NCBI GenBank assembly: GCA_963169355.1
Contig: CAUJCR010000001.1
Span: 124,001-188,000 of the forward strand
Length of the DNA stretch: 64,000 nt
Origin: Bacteroidota bacterium
GTDB taxonomy: Bacteria > Bacteroidota > Bacteroidia > B-17B0 > Aurantibacillaceae
Direction: 5' to 3'
The translations under genes and the position numbers were made by a program. The notes beneath the pieces are model-generated. The model did no database searches. It saw nothing but the letters and a program-made list of their open reading frames with translations, and was not told the origin of the DNA. The first letter of the stretch is position 1, and every line of letters starts with the position of its first letter. This document shows positions 54,971 to 62,756 of this stretch, piece by piece.

Positions 54971-55228
54971 GGGAATGCTCAAAAAGCTATTAACTATTAT
55001 GATGAGCAACTTACTGGCTTAGGAGAAAAATTTAATACAGCCCTAGATAAGCATATTACGATTATCGCTAAAAACCCTTTTTATCAAATACGTTATAAGG
55101 ATTACAGAGCTTTACCTATAAAAAAATTCCCTTACACTATTGTATTTTACGTTAATGAGAATACTAAAACGGTATTTATTTCTGCTGTTTTTAACATCAA
55201 ACAAAATCCTAAAAAACTACCTAAATAA
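54971..55228 (+). pseudogene. ParE/RelE-type toxin without its N-terminus
   Basis: The frame emerges from hairpin 3 and reads AQKAINYYDEQLTGLGEKFN, then FYQIRYKDYRALPIKKFPYTIVFYV and the C-terminal ISAVFNIKQNPKK. This is the body of a ParE-family toxin, lacking the first 12-15 residues including the first strand. Upstream codons are repeat DNA. It has no obvious antitoxin. Likely inactive. Confidence 0.7.
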
Positions 55229-55259
55229 AAAAACCGCAGCTCTTAAACTACGGTTTTTG
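55229..55259 (+). terminator. Terminator 2 of the REP array
   Basis: CCGCAG/CTACGG stem (one mismatch relative to terminator 1) between A and T runs, directly after the toxin fragment stop. Confidence 0.7.
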
Positions 55260-55268
55260 CTTCGTATG

Positions 55269-55291
55269 CCGCAGCATTGCAAATGCAGCGG
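55269..55291. repeat. REP-like hairpin 4
   Basis: Outer stem CCGC/GCGG; the inner stem is GCATT/AATGC, again changed on both sides; loop GCA; AGCGGGG tail. Confidence 0.85.
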
Positions 55292-55300
55292 AGCGGGGGG

Positions 55301-55327
55301 AAACCGTAGCTATTAAACTACGGTTTT
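55301..55327 (+). terminator. Terminator 3 of the REP array
   Basis: CCGTAG/CTACGG stem as in terminator 1, placed immediately after the hairpin 4 tail with no gene fragment before it. Confidence 0.8.
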
Positions 55328-55337
55328 AATTTTTATG

Positions 55338-55360
55338 CCGCAGGATTGCAAATCAAGCGG
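55338..55360. repeat. REP-like hairpin 5
   Basis: Inner stem GGATT/AATCA has one broken pair; otherwise as hairpin 1. Confidence 0.8.
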
Positions 55361-55373
55361 AGCGGGCAGCCTG

Positions 55374-55568
55374 CTACCATTTAAACCAATGAAAGAAAAT
55401 ATTTAATATTACTAACACCGCTATAATAATCAGAAATACTGTGGAACCATAATTTGATGCGTGCGTATACTCATATCCTGGCCTACCCCAATTTTTTATA
55501 GTATCTATTAAATCGTATATTCCCCATATAATAGCCAATAAACAAATAATTATCACAAGTGCCTCCAT
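55374..55568 (-). CDS. Small two-helix membrane protein beside an RHS toxin
   Basis: A 64-residue protein with two hydrophobic helices (ALVIIICLLAIIWGIYDLI and VFLIIIAVLVILNIFF). It starts 1 bp after the stop of the RHS gene on the same strand, the position where immunity genes of polymorphic toxins are found. That role is an inference from position only. Confidence 0.6.
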   Translation of the reverse strand: MEALVIIICLLAIIWGIYDLIDTIKNWGRPGYEYTHASNYGSTVFLIIIAVLVILNIFFHWFKW

Positions 55569-55569
55569 A

Positions 55570-56418
55570 TTAGTTACCTTTAACGGTTTCAGTTACAACA
55601 TCTTTCTTCACCACGTTATAGGCCTTTACGGCATTTTTTGCATTCTTTGATAAATCGGAAGCATCAATAGTTTTATTGATTTTCTTGGTTCCAAAATCAG
55701 CTACTTTGTCGACTACTACACTTTTAACAACTGACTTTAGACCTTTTTCTTGATATTCTATACTATAATCGATGGCATCAGATATACCTTCAAACGCTTC
55801 TCCAGATTCAATTAATAATGGAGACAACTCAGCCGCAGGTGTAACAGCTGCAACGTATCCTGCATATTTTAAAGTTTTACCTACTACATTTGAACCAACG
55901 GATGCTACCTTTAAATCAGTTTTTGTAATTCTACCAATATTTGCTCCATCATTTCCACCTTCTAAACTAGCATCCCATCTCTTAAATGTCTCCCATTTTT
56001 TTAATGAGCTAAATTGCTTTGCTCTATCTGTGGCTCTTGAAACGAATTGGTCATCACTATTCTTTGGTGGATTATTTGCTGCATTTATCCAAAATGTTAC
56101 TGTTTTGATATCTTTAGCATCAACACTCCTTACTTGAGTACTTCCTCCAATCAATCCAATATACTTGCCATCGTTTGTGACGAATTTCTCAGTACCATCT
56201 AAATCAATACTCCTCATAACATCATTTTCCGCAAACGCATATGTACTATTCCATGCAAAGTGTTTAAATAACGGGTCTACAGATAAGAACCGTCCTAATG
56301 CAGGATTATAAATACGCATACCATAGTCCTGAGTACCTTGTCCTGTTCCTACGGTCTCTGGATCATTTTCTTTTCCGTTAAATCCATAACGGTAAGGATA
56401 TAAATACGGTGCTACCAA
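55570..56418 (-). CDS. Truncated RHS core protein with C-terminal tip domain
   Basis: A 282-residue protein. Residues 9-75 form the RHS-repeat-associated core (YGFNGKENDPETVG, DYGMRIYNPALGRFLSVDPL, YAFAENDVMRSIDLDG). The remaining 200 residues are a variable tip of unrecognised type, presumably the toxin part. The thousands of residues of YD repeats expected upstream are absent; the frame opens with a TTG. It may be an orphan tip or a fragment. A -7 box lies 60 bp upstream. Confidence 0.75.
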   Translation of the reverse strand: MVAPYLYPYRYGFNGKENDPETVGTGQGTQDYGMRIYNPALGRFLSVDPLFKHFAWNSTYAFAENDVMRSIDLDGTEKFVTNDGKYIGLIGGSTQVRSVDAKDIKTVTFWINAANNPPKNSDDQFVSRATDRAKQFSSLKKWETFKRWDASLEGGNDGANIGRITKTDLKVASVGSNVVGKTLKYAGYVAAVTPAAELSPLLIESGEAFEGISDAIDYSIEYQEKGLKSVVKSVVVDKVADFGTKKINKTIDASDLSKNAKNAVKAYNVVKKDVVTETVKGN

Positions 56419-56477
56419 ACATTCCCCTACCTTCTCAAACTATTACAAATACTGGGGTTTTCAAAGAACATGTAAAT

Positions 56478-56485
56478 CAAATTTA
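56478..56485 (-). promoter_or_regulatory. -7 promoter element upstream of the RHS tip gene
   Basis: The minus strand reads TAAATTTG, set in an imperfect inverted repeat (ACATGTAAAT with ATTTACAATGT). Confidence 0.45.
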
Positions 56486-56523
56486 CAATGTAAACATACA
56501 ATTTTTAATTGAGGTAAGCAAAT

Positions 56524-56549
56524 AAAAAAGCTCCAAAAATTTGGAGCTT
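56524..56549 (-). terminator. Terminator in the minus direction
   Basis: Stem AAGCTCCAAA/TTTGGAGCTT, 2-nt centre, followed on the minus strand by a run of T. It probably ends the recombinase transcripts and marks the edge of the mobile element. Confidence 0.7.
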
Positions 56550-56596
56550 AGGAGTTTTTTTATTATATTGTATGTAAACTTTTAAAACAAATTATT

Positions 56597-56821
56597 ATGA
56601 CAGTAGCACAATTAGACGCAGTTCAAAACGACCTTGAAAACAGTAGTACCGTTGCCCAAAACTTATCTGCTGAAATAGGAAAAATTCGGAACATGATGTA
56701 CGGAGTTAATTCTCAGGGGATGTTTACACCTGCACAAGTAGCACAGGAAAAAACAAAAGTAAAAACTGATATTGCTAATTTGATAATAGCATTGCAAAAC
56801 ATAAACAATCGGATTGTTTAG
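56597..56821 (+). CDS. Small helical protein of unknown function
   Basis: A 74-residue protein (TVAQLDAVQNDLENSST, later KTDIANLIIALQNINNRIV), probably a coiled-coil dimer. No family recognised. It is encoded opposite the recombinases at the element's edge. Confidence 0.5.
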   Translation: MTVAQLDAVQNDLENSSTVAQNLSAEIGKIRNMMYGVNSQGMFTPAQVAQEKTKVKTDIANLIIALQNINNRIV

Positions 56822-56831
56822 TTATTTCAAT

Positions 56832-57692
56832 TTATTTCAACGGATGCCACATATTGATTTTCTCTAACTGCTCGTTGATGTCGGTACGTTTGTATTGCTC
56901 GGTACTGCTCGGCCACTTATGACCAGCAAAGAGTTGTACGTCCTCAATACTTTCTTTTGATACATTGAGTTTATTAGCTATAACACTTTGCCGTATAGTG
57001 GTTGGGTTGAGGTTACGCTCTGGGTAGAGGTGCTTTAGCGGCTCAATCATGCTATGTATGCCGTCCACCGTTTCAGCAACACCACGTTGAGTTATGAGGA
57101 AACAATTTGTTGCTGACCTCAACAAGTTTTTTCGTGAGGTGTTGATATAGTCCAGCATTAGTTTTATTTGACTTGGTTTTAAATCAAGTGTTCTGGCTGC
57201 AAATTTCGGACTGCCTTTGATGTAGATTGTACCAGCATCCAAATCAATATCGTTTAACGTTAACCTACAAAGCTCGGAGCAAGCTAAGGCTTGGTAGATG
57301 AGCAATGATATAATAACCTTGTTCCGCAGTTCCAGATTAAAAAAGCGGTTTTCTCTGGTCATTAGCTGTTCTAATTCATTTGGACTAAAGAGGTCTTGCA
57401 ACTGTATTGGTTTCTTTTTTCTCCTGAGCTTAAAGTTTCTGCAAGGGTGGTCTTGGCGTTGGCCTGTTTCCAGTAGATAATCGTAGTAACGTTTGATGGC
57501 AGATAGTATCGGGCTTATCTGTGTGGCTTCGGTCTTGCTTTTTCTCAGGCTGTTTATGTACTCCGTAATATCTGCATAGTTTAAGGCTCTCGCATTCGGA
57601 CACTTCATTTTAAATACGTCCAGATAATATAGATAGGTTTTAGCTGTCTGACCTGTGTGGTGGCGGTAAATATATTGTTCAAGTGTTTCCAT
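56832..57692 (-). CDS. Tyrosine recombinase-like protein with degenerate active site
   Basis: A 286-residue XerC/D-type protein with a SAM-like N-terminal domain and a catalytic fold. The region-I Arg is Ala137 (ALACSEL in place of GLRxSEL). The HxLRH box reads TTIRQ (231-235), keeping Arg234 but losing both His. His258 and nucleophile Tyr267 remain (GHKW to EQYK). Strand cleavage on its own is doubtful. It starts 1 bp after the intact recombinase gene, so the two are likely partners. Confidence 0.82.
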   Translation of the reverse strand: METLEQYIYRHHTGQTAKTYLYYLDVFKMKCPNARALNYADITEYINSLRKSKTEATQISPILSAIKRYYDYLLETGQRQDHPCRNFKLRRKKKPIQLQDLFSPNELEQLMTRENRFFNLELRNKVIISLLIYQALACSELCRLTLNDIDLDAGTIYIKGSPKFAARTLDLKPSQIKLMLDYINTSRKNLLRSATNCFLITQRGVAETVDGIHSMIEPLKHLYPERNLNPTTIRQSVIANKLNVSKESIEDVQLFAGHKWPSSTEQYKRTDINEQLEKINMWHPLK

Positions 57693-57693
57693 A

Positions 57694-58620
57694 TTATCGG
57701 CTATGTGTTAAGAGTTGTTTCATTTTTCTTCGTCTGGCATAAACATGTACGGTGTCAATCTCACTATGCCCCATAAATTCCCGTACAAACTCTATGGTAG
57801 CTTTGTTATCCAATAGATGTACTGCGATACTATGACGTAAACAATGGAGGGTAATATCTTTATTAATGAGTTCTGTGTTTTGTGTTTTCTCAATCAGTTC
57901 TTTAAGTCGGGCATTGATGTGGTCGCCTTTCATCCGTTGGCCTTTATTGTTCACAAAAAATGCTTCGGTTCGTTGGTGCTGTGTCTGTTTAAAGTAAACG
58001 TGTCGCTCATTAACCAAATAGTCTTTTAAATCATTTACAAGTTTATTAGATAGAGGTATCTCTCTGCGTTTACCAAACTTTCCTTTTCTAACTATCAATA
58101 TCCCTCTGGTCAATTGTACATCAACAACATTGAGATTTTGTATTTCACTTCGCCTTGCACCGCATCCGTATGCAATAGCCAGCATCGCCTTATCCCGTTT
58201 GTTTTCACAAACGGTGTACAAGAGTTTTACCTCATCAATGCTTATGATTTGTCTTTGTTTACCTTCACTTCGGTTATGCTTAGGCAAGAGGATTTTTTTG
58301 TCAATCAAATTATTATCGAGCAGGTAATCAAAAAACAAATCTACCGCAAACATATTGCCTCCAATAGTTGAGCTGCTTAACAAACCTTCTTTTCTCATGT
58401 TGGGTCTTGTACTCAGATACTCATAATACTCAACCATATCCAACGGCTTTAACTTGTTAAGTTTTAGTTTACCTAAGTTTTCCAGATAGGCTAAAAACTC
58501 TTTCACGTTGTTCTGGTAGGTGCTTCCTGTTTGTCGGTAGCCCATTGCTTTGATTGCTTCATCAAATCCTTTTAACAGGAGTTGGTAGGTATGGGTATAT
58601 AGTTCGCCTCGTTTGGTCAT
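57694..58620 (-). CDS. Tyrosine recombinase/integrase
   Basis: A 308-residue XerD-type recombinase with an intact set: Arg156 in GARRSEI, a region Lys in RKGKFGKRREIPL, His259 and Arg262 in HCLRH, His285 in GHSEID and Tyr294 in VHVYARR. It is the probable integrase/excisionase of the element. Paired with the downstream degenerate homologue. Confidence 0.92.
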   Translation of the reverse strand: MTKRGELYTHTYQLLLKGFDEAIKAMGYRQTGSTYQNNVKEFLAYLENLGKLKLNKLKPLDMVEYYEYLSTRPNMRKEGLLSSSTIGGNMFAVDLFFDYLLDNNLIDKKILLPKHNRSEGKQRQIISIDEVKLLYTVCENKRDKAMLAIAYGCGARRSEIQNLNVVDVQLTRGILIVRKGKFGKRREIPLSNKLVNDLKDYLVNERHVYFKQTQHQRTEAFFVNNKGQRMKGDHINARLKELIEKTQNTELINKDITLHCLRHSIAVHLLDNKATIEFVREFMGHSEIDTVHVYARRRKMKQLLTHSR

Positions 58621-58729
58621 AGTGTTTTTTCTTTTGCTTTATATATGTACTTCTGGGAAACTGGGACGCTACGGGTCAAACCTATACTGGTAGTGAGTTC
58701 CAGCGTCCCAAAGTGCTTTTATTTACTCC

Positions 58730-61024
58730 TTAATCCTGTATTTGGTTTATCTGGCTAAGTAGTCCATCCTTTACCTTCTGTCTAACCTTTTCCATGTCAT
58801 CCCAGTAGCTTATCTGGTATTTATATCCTTTGTTTGCAGAGCCTTCGGCTATCTGGATATATTCCAAGTGTTTTAAGTCCTGTATGTATCTATCCACTTG
58901 GGAGCGGCTAAGGTTAAAAGCTTGCCTTACTTCTCTGGTGCTAAAATGATATTTACCAGAGCCGCTTTGTTTCTTGATGTAGCTTTTTAATTGCTCAAAA
59001 AACTGACGTAGGCTGCTATCGAGTTCATCAATCTTCCACATGATAGCATCAAACAATATTTCACAGGCCAGCTTTAAATCTTCTTTGGTTGATATTAAAC
59101 GGCCTTGCTCATCTTTGTTGCGTTGGTACTGATGCAACAAGGTGATTTGCTTTACAAAGTCTTGGTAATGGTTGTTTAACCGCCTCAACATCTTTGCCTC
59201 AACGGGTAGTTGTAATTTATCTGCATAACGGTTAACTACCTCATAAGGCTTCAATGTACGGATGCAGTTTTGTAATAGCTCTTTAGCTTGTTTGCTTGCT
59301 AAGGTATCCAATAGACCAGCGGTTTGTTTATTCTGGTACAGGATAATTCTTTTTGTCTGGTCTTCGCTTTCATTTACACCGAGTATAATGGAGCGGCTCA
59401 GATTATCAAAATAAATTTCTGCATGAGTTGTCGCTACAAGGCTTGCAAACTTTGCATTAACCCGTTTAACGGTTGATACCAATTGCCCCGATTTGTTTTT
59501 ATAAGTGGTGGAGCTACTCACAAAGCCAGCCGATTGCATTTCCCTAAAAGCAAACATTGCTTCTTCATCCAGCCCATCAATGTCCTGTATCAATACCAGT
59601 TTATTAATCAGGTCTTCATTTTTGTAGTGATATAATGACTTGCTGGTGATTCTGGTCATGTTGAGCAAATCCTCTGGCGGCATAAGATTAGCAATACCAT
59701 TCACCAAATGTGTTTTACCGCTTCCGCTTGTTCCTTGTATCAATCCATGCAAAGGATTAAGCATTTTGTAAGTGGATGCAATAACAAAGACCATTTTACG
59801 GTTGTTTTCTTCGCCAACGATACCGCTGGTTTCAATTAGCTTATCTATGCGTTGGATTAGATTTGCTTCGCTTAAAAACTCAATCGATTCTTTTTCTTTC
59901 TCTGGGGGTAAAAGATTTTGAGGCTTTTGTTTTGTCCCGTGTTCGGCTTCCAGTTGTTCATCTCGATATGCTTCCAAGAGGTCGGTGAGCTTTAATAGCT
60001 CTGCTTCAATTTCGCTCTGGTCAATCCCTTCACCTTCACTAATGGACTTAGCAAAGTTCACCAACTGTTGTCTGTCATATAAGTCGGGCTTTGCACGGTG
60101 TTTTCTTTTGGTGTTGAGTTCTTCAAAGTGTATGGTTGCTTTTAGGTTCCCTAAGTCGGTTGATAGATTACCCAACACATAGTATGTTCCTGTGCTTGCT
60201 TCATAGCTTAATTTACCTTCTGTAATTCGATTTAAACACGCTTCTGTCTGTTCAGTCGTAATTATCTCAGCCTGTCCTTTGGATTCATTTAAAAGCTGTT
60301 GTAAGCCCTCTAATCCGTAATTCACCCACATGTCATTTAGACTATGGTCTTCGGGTAAATTAATCCTTTTGATATTTACAGAGTGTAAAAAGTGCTTCAA
60401 TACTTCTGCTGAGGTTTCCGCTGGTCTATTTACCTCTGGTATTGCGATAATTTCATTAAGGTGTTTTAATGACATTACAGCCTCTAATGTTTCATCCGAC
60501 ATTCTACCTTCATTTAAAGCGATAACAGCATCCCTGTTGCCAAGTATTCGACTTTCAAGTATGGTTGCCGCATCCAATAAACTATCAGTTATATATAACT
60601 TCTCAGTTAACGGGTGTGGGTAGTTAGGATATATTCCTTCCTCATTGAGATACTGAGGCGTATGGTCTTTGGTAAAGATGCGGATTGCTCCAAAATTTAC
60701 CACCTCATTCAATTCGTTTCGGAGTGCAAAGATAATCGCCTCCTTACCAAAGCTGGTGTATGCCTTTAACTCTGGGCTTCTCACGGCTGCATTGCTTGGT
60801 ATTAAAAAACCAACACTTAGCAGCTCATCAATAAAATCCTGTTCCCTACGGTGGTGGGTTTGGCCAGAGCTAAAACATGCTCCTGTTCGTTCAATGGATA
60901 AACATTTGCTTTCGAGCCATTCTCTCGGTTCTTTAGTTTTAGCAGCCCTGATACCATTACTAAAGCTGACGTGTAGTGTTTTAAAAATCTCCTTTCTGTC
61001 TTTCATATCCATTTTTTTAGGCAT
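58730..61024 (-). CDS. Toprim-like and P-loop ATPase replication protein
   Basis: A 764-residue protein. The N-terminal part (about 20-240) resembles primase-Toprim proteins of mobile elements (FSSGQTHHRR, FALRNELNEVVNFGAI, LYITDSLLDAATIL). The usual Toprim acidic residues are not obvious (ITDSLLDA, then IAIPEVN). The central P-loop ATPase has Walker A GTSGSGKTH (431-439) and Walker B VLIQDIDG (477-484). A C-terminal winged helix (about 700-745, TREVRQAFNLSRSQVDRYI) likely binds DNA. Probable helicase/loader for the element. Its promoter is 228 bp upstream. Confidence 0.72.
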   Translation of the reverse strand: MPKKMDMKDRKEIFKTLHVSFSNGIRAAKTKEPREWLESKCLSIERTGACFSSGQTHHRREQDFIDELLSVGFLIPSNAAVRSPELKAYTSFGKEAIIFALRNELNEVVNFGAIRIFTKDHTPQYLNEEGIYPNYPHPLTEKLYITDSLLDAATILESRILGNRDAVIALNEGRMSDETLEAVMSLKHLNEIIAIPEVNRPAETSAEVLKHFLHSVNIKRINLPEDHSLNDMWVNYGLEGLQQLLNESKGQAEIITTEQTEACLNRITEGKLSYEASTGTYYVLGNLSTDLGNLKATIHFEELNTKRKHRAKPDLYDRQQLVNFAKSISEGEGIDQSEIEAELLKLTDLLEAYRDEQLEAEHGTKQKPQNLLPPEKEKESIEFLSEANLIQRIDKLIETSGIVGEENNRKMVFVIASTYKMLNPLHGLIQGTSGSGKTHLVNGIANLMPPEDLLNMTRITSKSLYHYKNEDLINKLVLIQDIDGLDEEAMFAFREMQSAGFVSSSTTYKNKSGQLVSTVKRVNAKFASLVATTHAEIYFDNLSRSIILGVNESEDQTKRIILYQNKQTAGLLDTLASKQAKELLQNCIRTLKPYEVVNRYADKLQLPVEAKMLRRLNNHYQDFVKQITLLHQYQRNKDEQGRLISTKEDLKLACEILFDAIMWKIDELDSSLRQFFEQLKSYIKKQSGSGKYHFSTREVRQAFNLSRSQVDRYIQDLKHLEYIQIAEGSANKGYKYQISYWDDMEKVRQKVKDGLLSQINQIQD

Positions 61025-61339
61025 AGTTATCTGAGCTTCGATTTTTACATCGAAAAAATTGACCGATTAGAAAAAATAAGGCAAGTTGATAACTGGACTT
61101 AGCCCAACATTTTCCTACGAGGGGTCTGGCCTCGCTGACATAACTATTTTATTTGAATTAGAGCCGAAAACTGGCATTTTCACACCGATTTTGGCTTAGA
61201 AAAGAGATTTTGGGTCATTTTTCGCCCATTTTCCCCGATTTTTTAGTGATGCAAAGGTACGTAATTATTTTGAATCTACCAAATTTTTCTTCAAAAATAT
61301 TTTGCCATGTCAAATATTATATGTATTCAAAGCACTTAA
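61025..61339. other. Leader region of the ATPase gene and tail of the resolvase gene
   Basis: No gene. Contains a minus-strand promoter at 61252-61283 and a small stem CGAGG/CCTCG near 61120 within the long leader. Confidence 0.5.
61252..61283 (-). promoter_or_regulatory. Promoter of the Toprim-like/ATPase gene
   Basis: On the minus strand a -33 TTTG (61280-61283) and -7 TACCTTTG (61252-61259) are separated by 20 bp, matching the Bacteroidota consensus. The resulting leader is about 220 nt. Confidence 0.65.
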
Positions 61340-61909
61340 TTAAGCTGCATAAGCTCCAACGGTAACATGGCTCAGGTTTAAAGTCTTTCCGATAACTCTA
61401 TTAGATAAGCCCTCCGACTTCATTAATTTAATACGGTCTATAATGGTTGTATCTATTTGCGGCCTGCCTCCTTTCTTTTTACTTCGAGCTAAACCAGCTT
61501 TTACACGTTCACTAATACGTACTTTCTCTTGCTTTGCCAATGTTGATAAGAGAGATATAACCACGTCTTTGAATATGCCGCAAGAATCTATGTACTGTTC
61601 CGTGTATGACTTGAAGCCTACACCGTAGCTTTCCAGTTGCTCCATATACTTTATAGCTGCTCTGGTTCCTTCACGTGTCCATCTATCAAGGCTCCAAAAC
61701 AAAACAAGGTCAAACTTACGCTTGGCGGCATCGGCAAACAGCTTCTTAAAAGCTGGACGGTCGGAAGTACCACCGCTCACCTCATCCATATACTCACCTG
61801 TTACCTTATAACCCATGCGTTCGCAAAACTCACGTAATACGATTAACTGATTATCGACATCCTGACCTTTATTGGTAGTTGATACTCGGACATAAATTGC
61901 TGTTCTCAT
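61340..61909 (-). CDS. Serine recombinase (resolvase family)
   Basis: A 189-residue small serine recombinase. The nucleophile is Ser10 in YVRVSTTNKGQ. Further blocks are DEVSGGTSDRPAFKKL and the Arg-containing WSLDRWTREG. A C-terminal helix-turn-helix (KKGGRPQIDTTIIDRI, then GLSNRVIGKTLNLSHVTVGAY) completes the protein. It could resolve co-integrates or dimers of the element. Confidence 0.92.
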   Translation of the reverse strand: MRTAIYVRVSTTNKGQDVDNQLIVLREFCERMGYKVTGEYMDEVSGGTSDRPAFKKLFADAAKRKFDLVLFWSLDRWTREGTRAAIKYMEQLESYGVGFKSYTEQYIDSCGIFKDVVISLLSTLAKQEKVRISERVKAGLARSKKKGGRPQIDTTIIDRIKLMKSEGLSNRVIGKTLNLSHVTVGAYAA

Positions 61910-62006
61910 ATTCTTACTTTTTTAATGGTGGTCAAAAAACCTATCTTTTTTTTGGTCTTAAAACCCCTGATTTTATTGGTGGTGATTTTTAAAATTTTAC
62001 TGGTAA

Positions 62007-62279
62007 CTAAACAAGTGTTTTCTTACCAGCCTCATCAAACTTCTTAACCAGTATTTCAGCAAGAAAACGCAGGTACTCAACTATGCTTTTATTGTAAAAA
62101 TCCAGCTTACGAAGTGTCTGGCTAATTACTTGTTGTTCGTTGAGCGGTGCGTTATGGATTGCTTCAATAACAAAATCGGTGTCAATGAAGTGAGTTAGTC
62201 CGTTGGTGTCGGTTATCTCAAACATGGTGTAATTGATTTGTTTTTCTTGAAAGAAGTTGCTTAGATATGTTTTGCTCAT
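62007..62279 (-). CDS. Hypothetical protein of the mobile element
   Basis: A 90-residue, mostly helical protein (TDTNGLTHFIDTDFVIEAI, later YNKSIVEYLRFLAEILVKKFDE). No family recognised. It lies between the resolvase gene and the repeat-rich divergent region. Confidence 0.55.
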   Translation of the reverse strand: MSKTYLSNFFQEKQINYTMFEITDTNGLTHFIDTDFVIEAIHNAPLNEQQVISQTLRKLDFYNKSIVEYLRFLAEILVKKFDEAGKKTLV

Positions 62280-62391
62280 GGCTCTGAATGGGTTGATTTT
62301 CCTGGTATAAAGGTAAAGCCCTGGATTTGAACTTCCTACAAAAACCCTGGTTTTCCTGGGGTTTCACGGTATTGAGCTGTTAAGCTTTACA

Positions 62392-62581
62392 AAAAGTTCA
62401 TTTATGATTTTCTCTGCGTGCCTTTCAGGTGTTGAGGTTCAGAGGTTTTTCGAGTTCATTTAGGACACTATAAGCCAGCGAAGCGACCCACCCCGTGCCT
62501 TATAGTGTCCTTTTTTATCCTTAAAAATCTCTGTCCCCTATGGTATTGTTGAGGTACGTGGATTTTCATAAATGAACTTTT
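62392..62581. repeat. Large inverted repeat with 16-bp perfect arms
   Basis: AAAAGTTCATTTATGA at 62392-62407 is the exact reverse complement of 62566-62581, enclosing 158 bp that itself contains a 13-bp-arm hairpin. Confidence 0.75.
62462..62516 (+). terminator. Long-stem hairpin with 13-bp arms and T-tract
   Basis: AGGACACTATAAG (62462-62474) pairs with 62499-62511, around a 24-nt GC-rich loop, followed by T residues on the plus strand. It could be a terminator or a structured origin element. Confidence 0.6.
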
Positions 62582-62612
62582 AGATTATTTTCAGAAATCT
62601 TGTGCTTACCTA

Positions 62613-62641
62613 TTGACATTTTCCACTTATTTCAGTATACT
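62613..62641 (+). promoter_or_regulatory. Sigma-70-consensus promoter of the polymerase gene
   Basis: TTGACA (62613-62618), exactly 17 bp, then TATACT (62636-62641). It points at the polymerase gene, 116 bases upstream of the GTG. It is unlike the TAnnTTTG boxes elsewhere in the window. Confidence 0.55.
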
Positions 62642-62676
62642 TAATAAAAGCTTATCCAAGATGGGCTTTGCTGGTT

Positions 62677-62700
62677 CCTATCGGGGTTGCTCCCGATAGG
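62677..62700. promoter_or_regulatory. Leader hairpin before the polymerase gene
   Basis: CCTATCGGG/CCCGATAGG, 9-bp perfect stem with a 6-nt loop, lies in the predicted leader, not followed by T residues. Confidence 0.6.
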
Positions 62701-62756
62701 TCTCTGTCCAGTTAGGATAGAGAAAAGCATAACATAAAACAGAGATTCAATGAAAA

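Larger units (their letters stand above)
62280..62756. other. Divergent repeat-rich region, candidate origin
   Basis: 477 bp without a gene between oppositely oriented replication-type genes. It contains nested long inverted repeats, a hairpin-terminator, a TTGACA/TATACT promoter and a 9-bp-stem hairpin. TTTTCCTGG occurs twice near 62300 and 62352. Confidence 0.5.

Noticed and set aside
54669-55360. Possible CRISPR array
   Set aside because: The 23-bp copies are spaced irregularly (from 15 to over 300 bp), spacers contain gene fragments and terminators, and no cas gene is present.
50748-56420. Classical integron with gene cassettes
   Set aside because: No IntI-type integrase with its extra domain, no recognisable attC site, and modules occur in both orientations with their own promoters. 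Retained only as an analogy.
62310-62340. tRNA-like T-arm text near GTTCAAATCC
   Set aside because: No acceptor, D or anticodon stems can be assembled around it.
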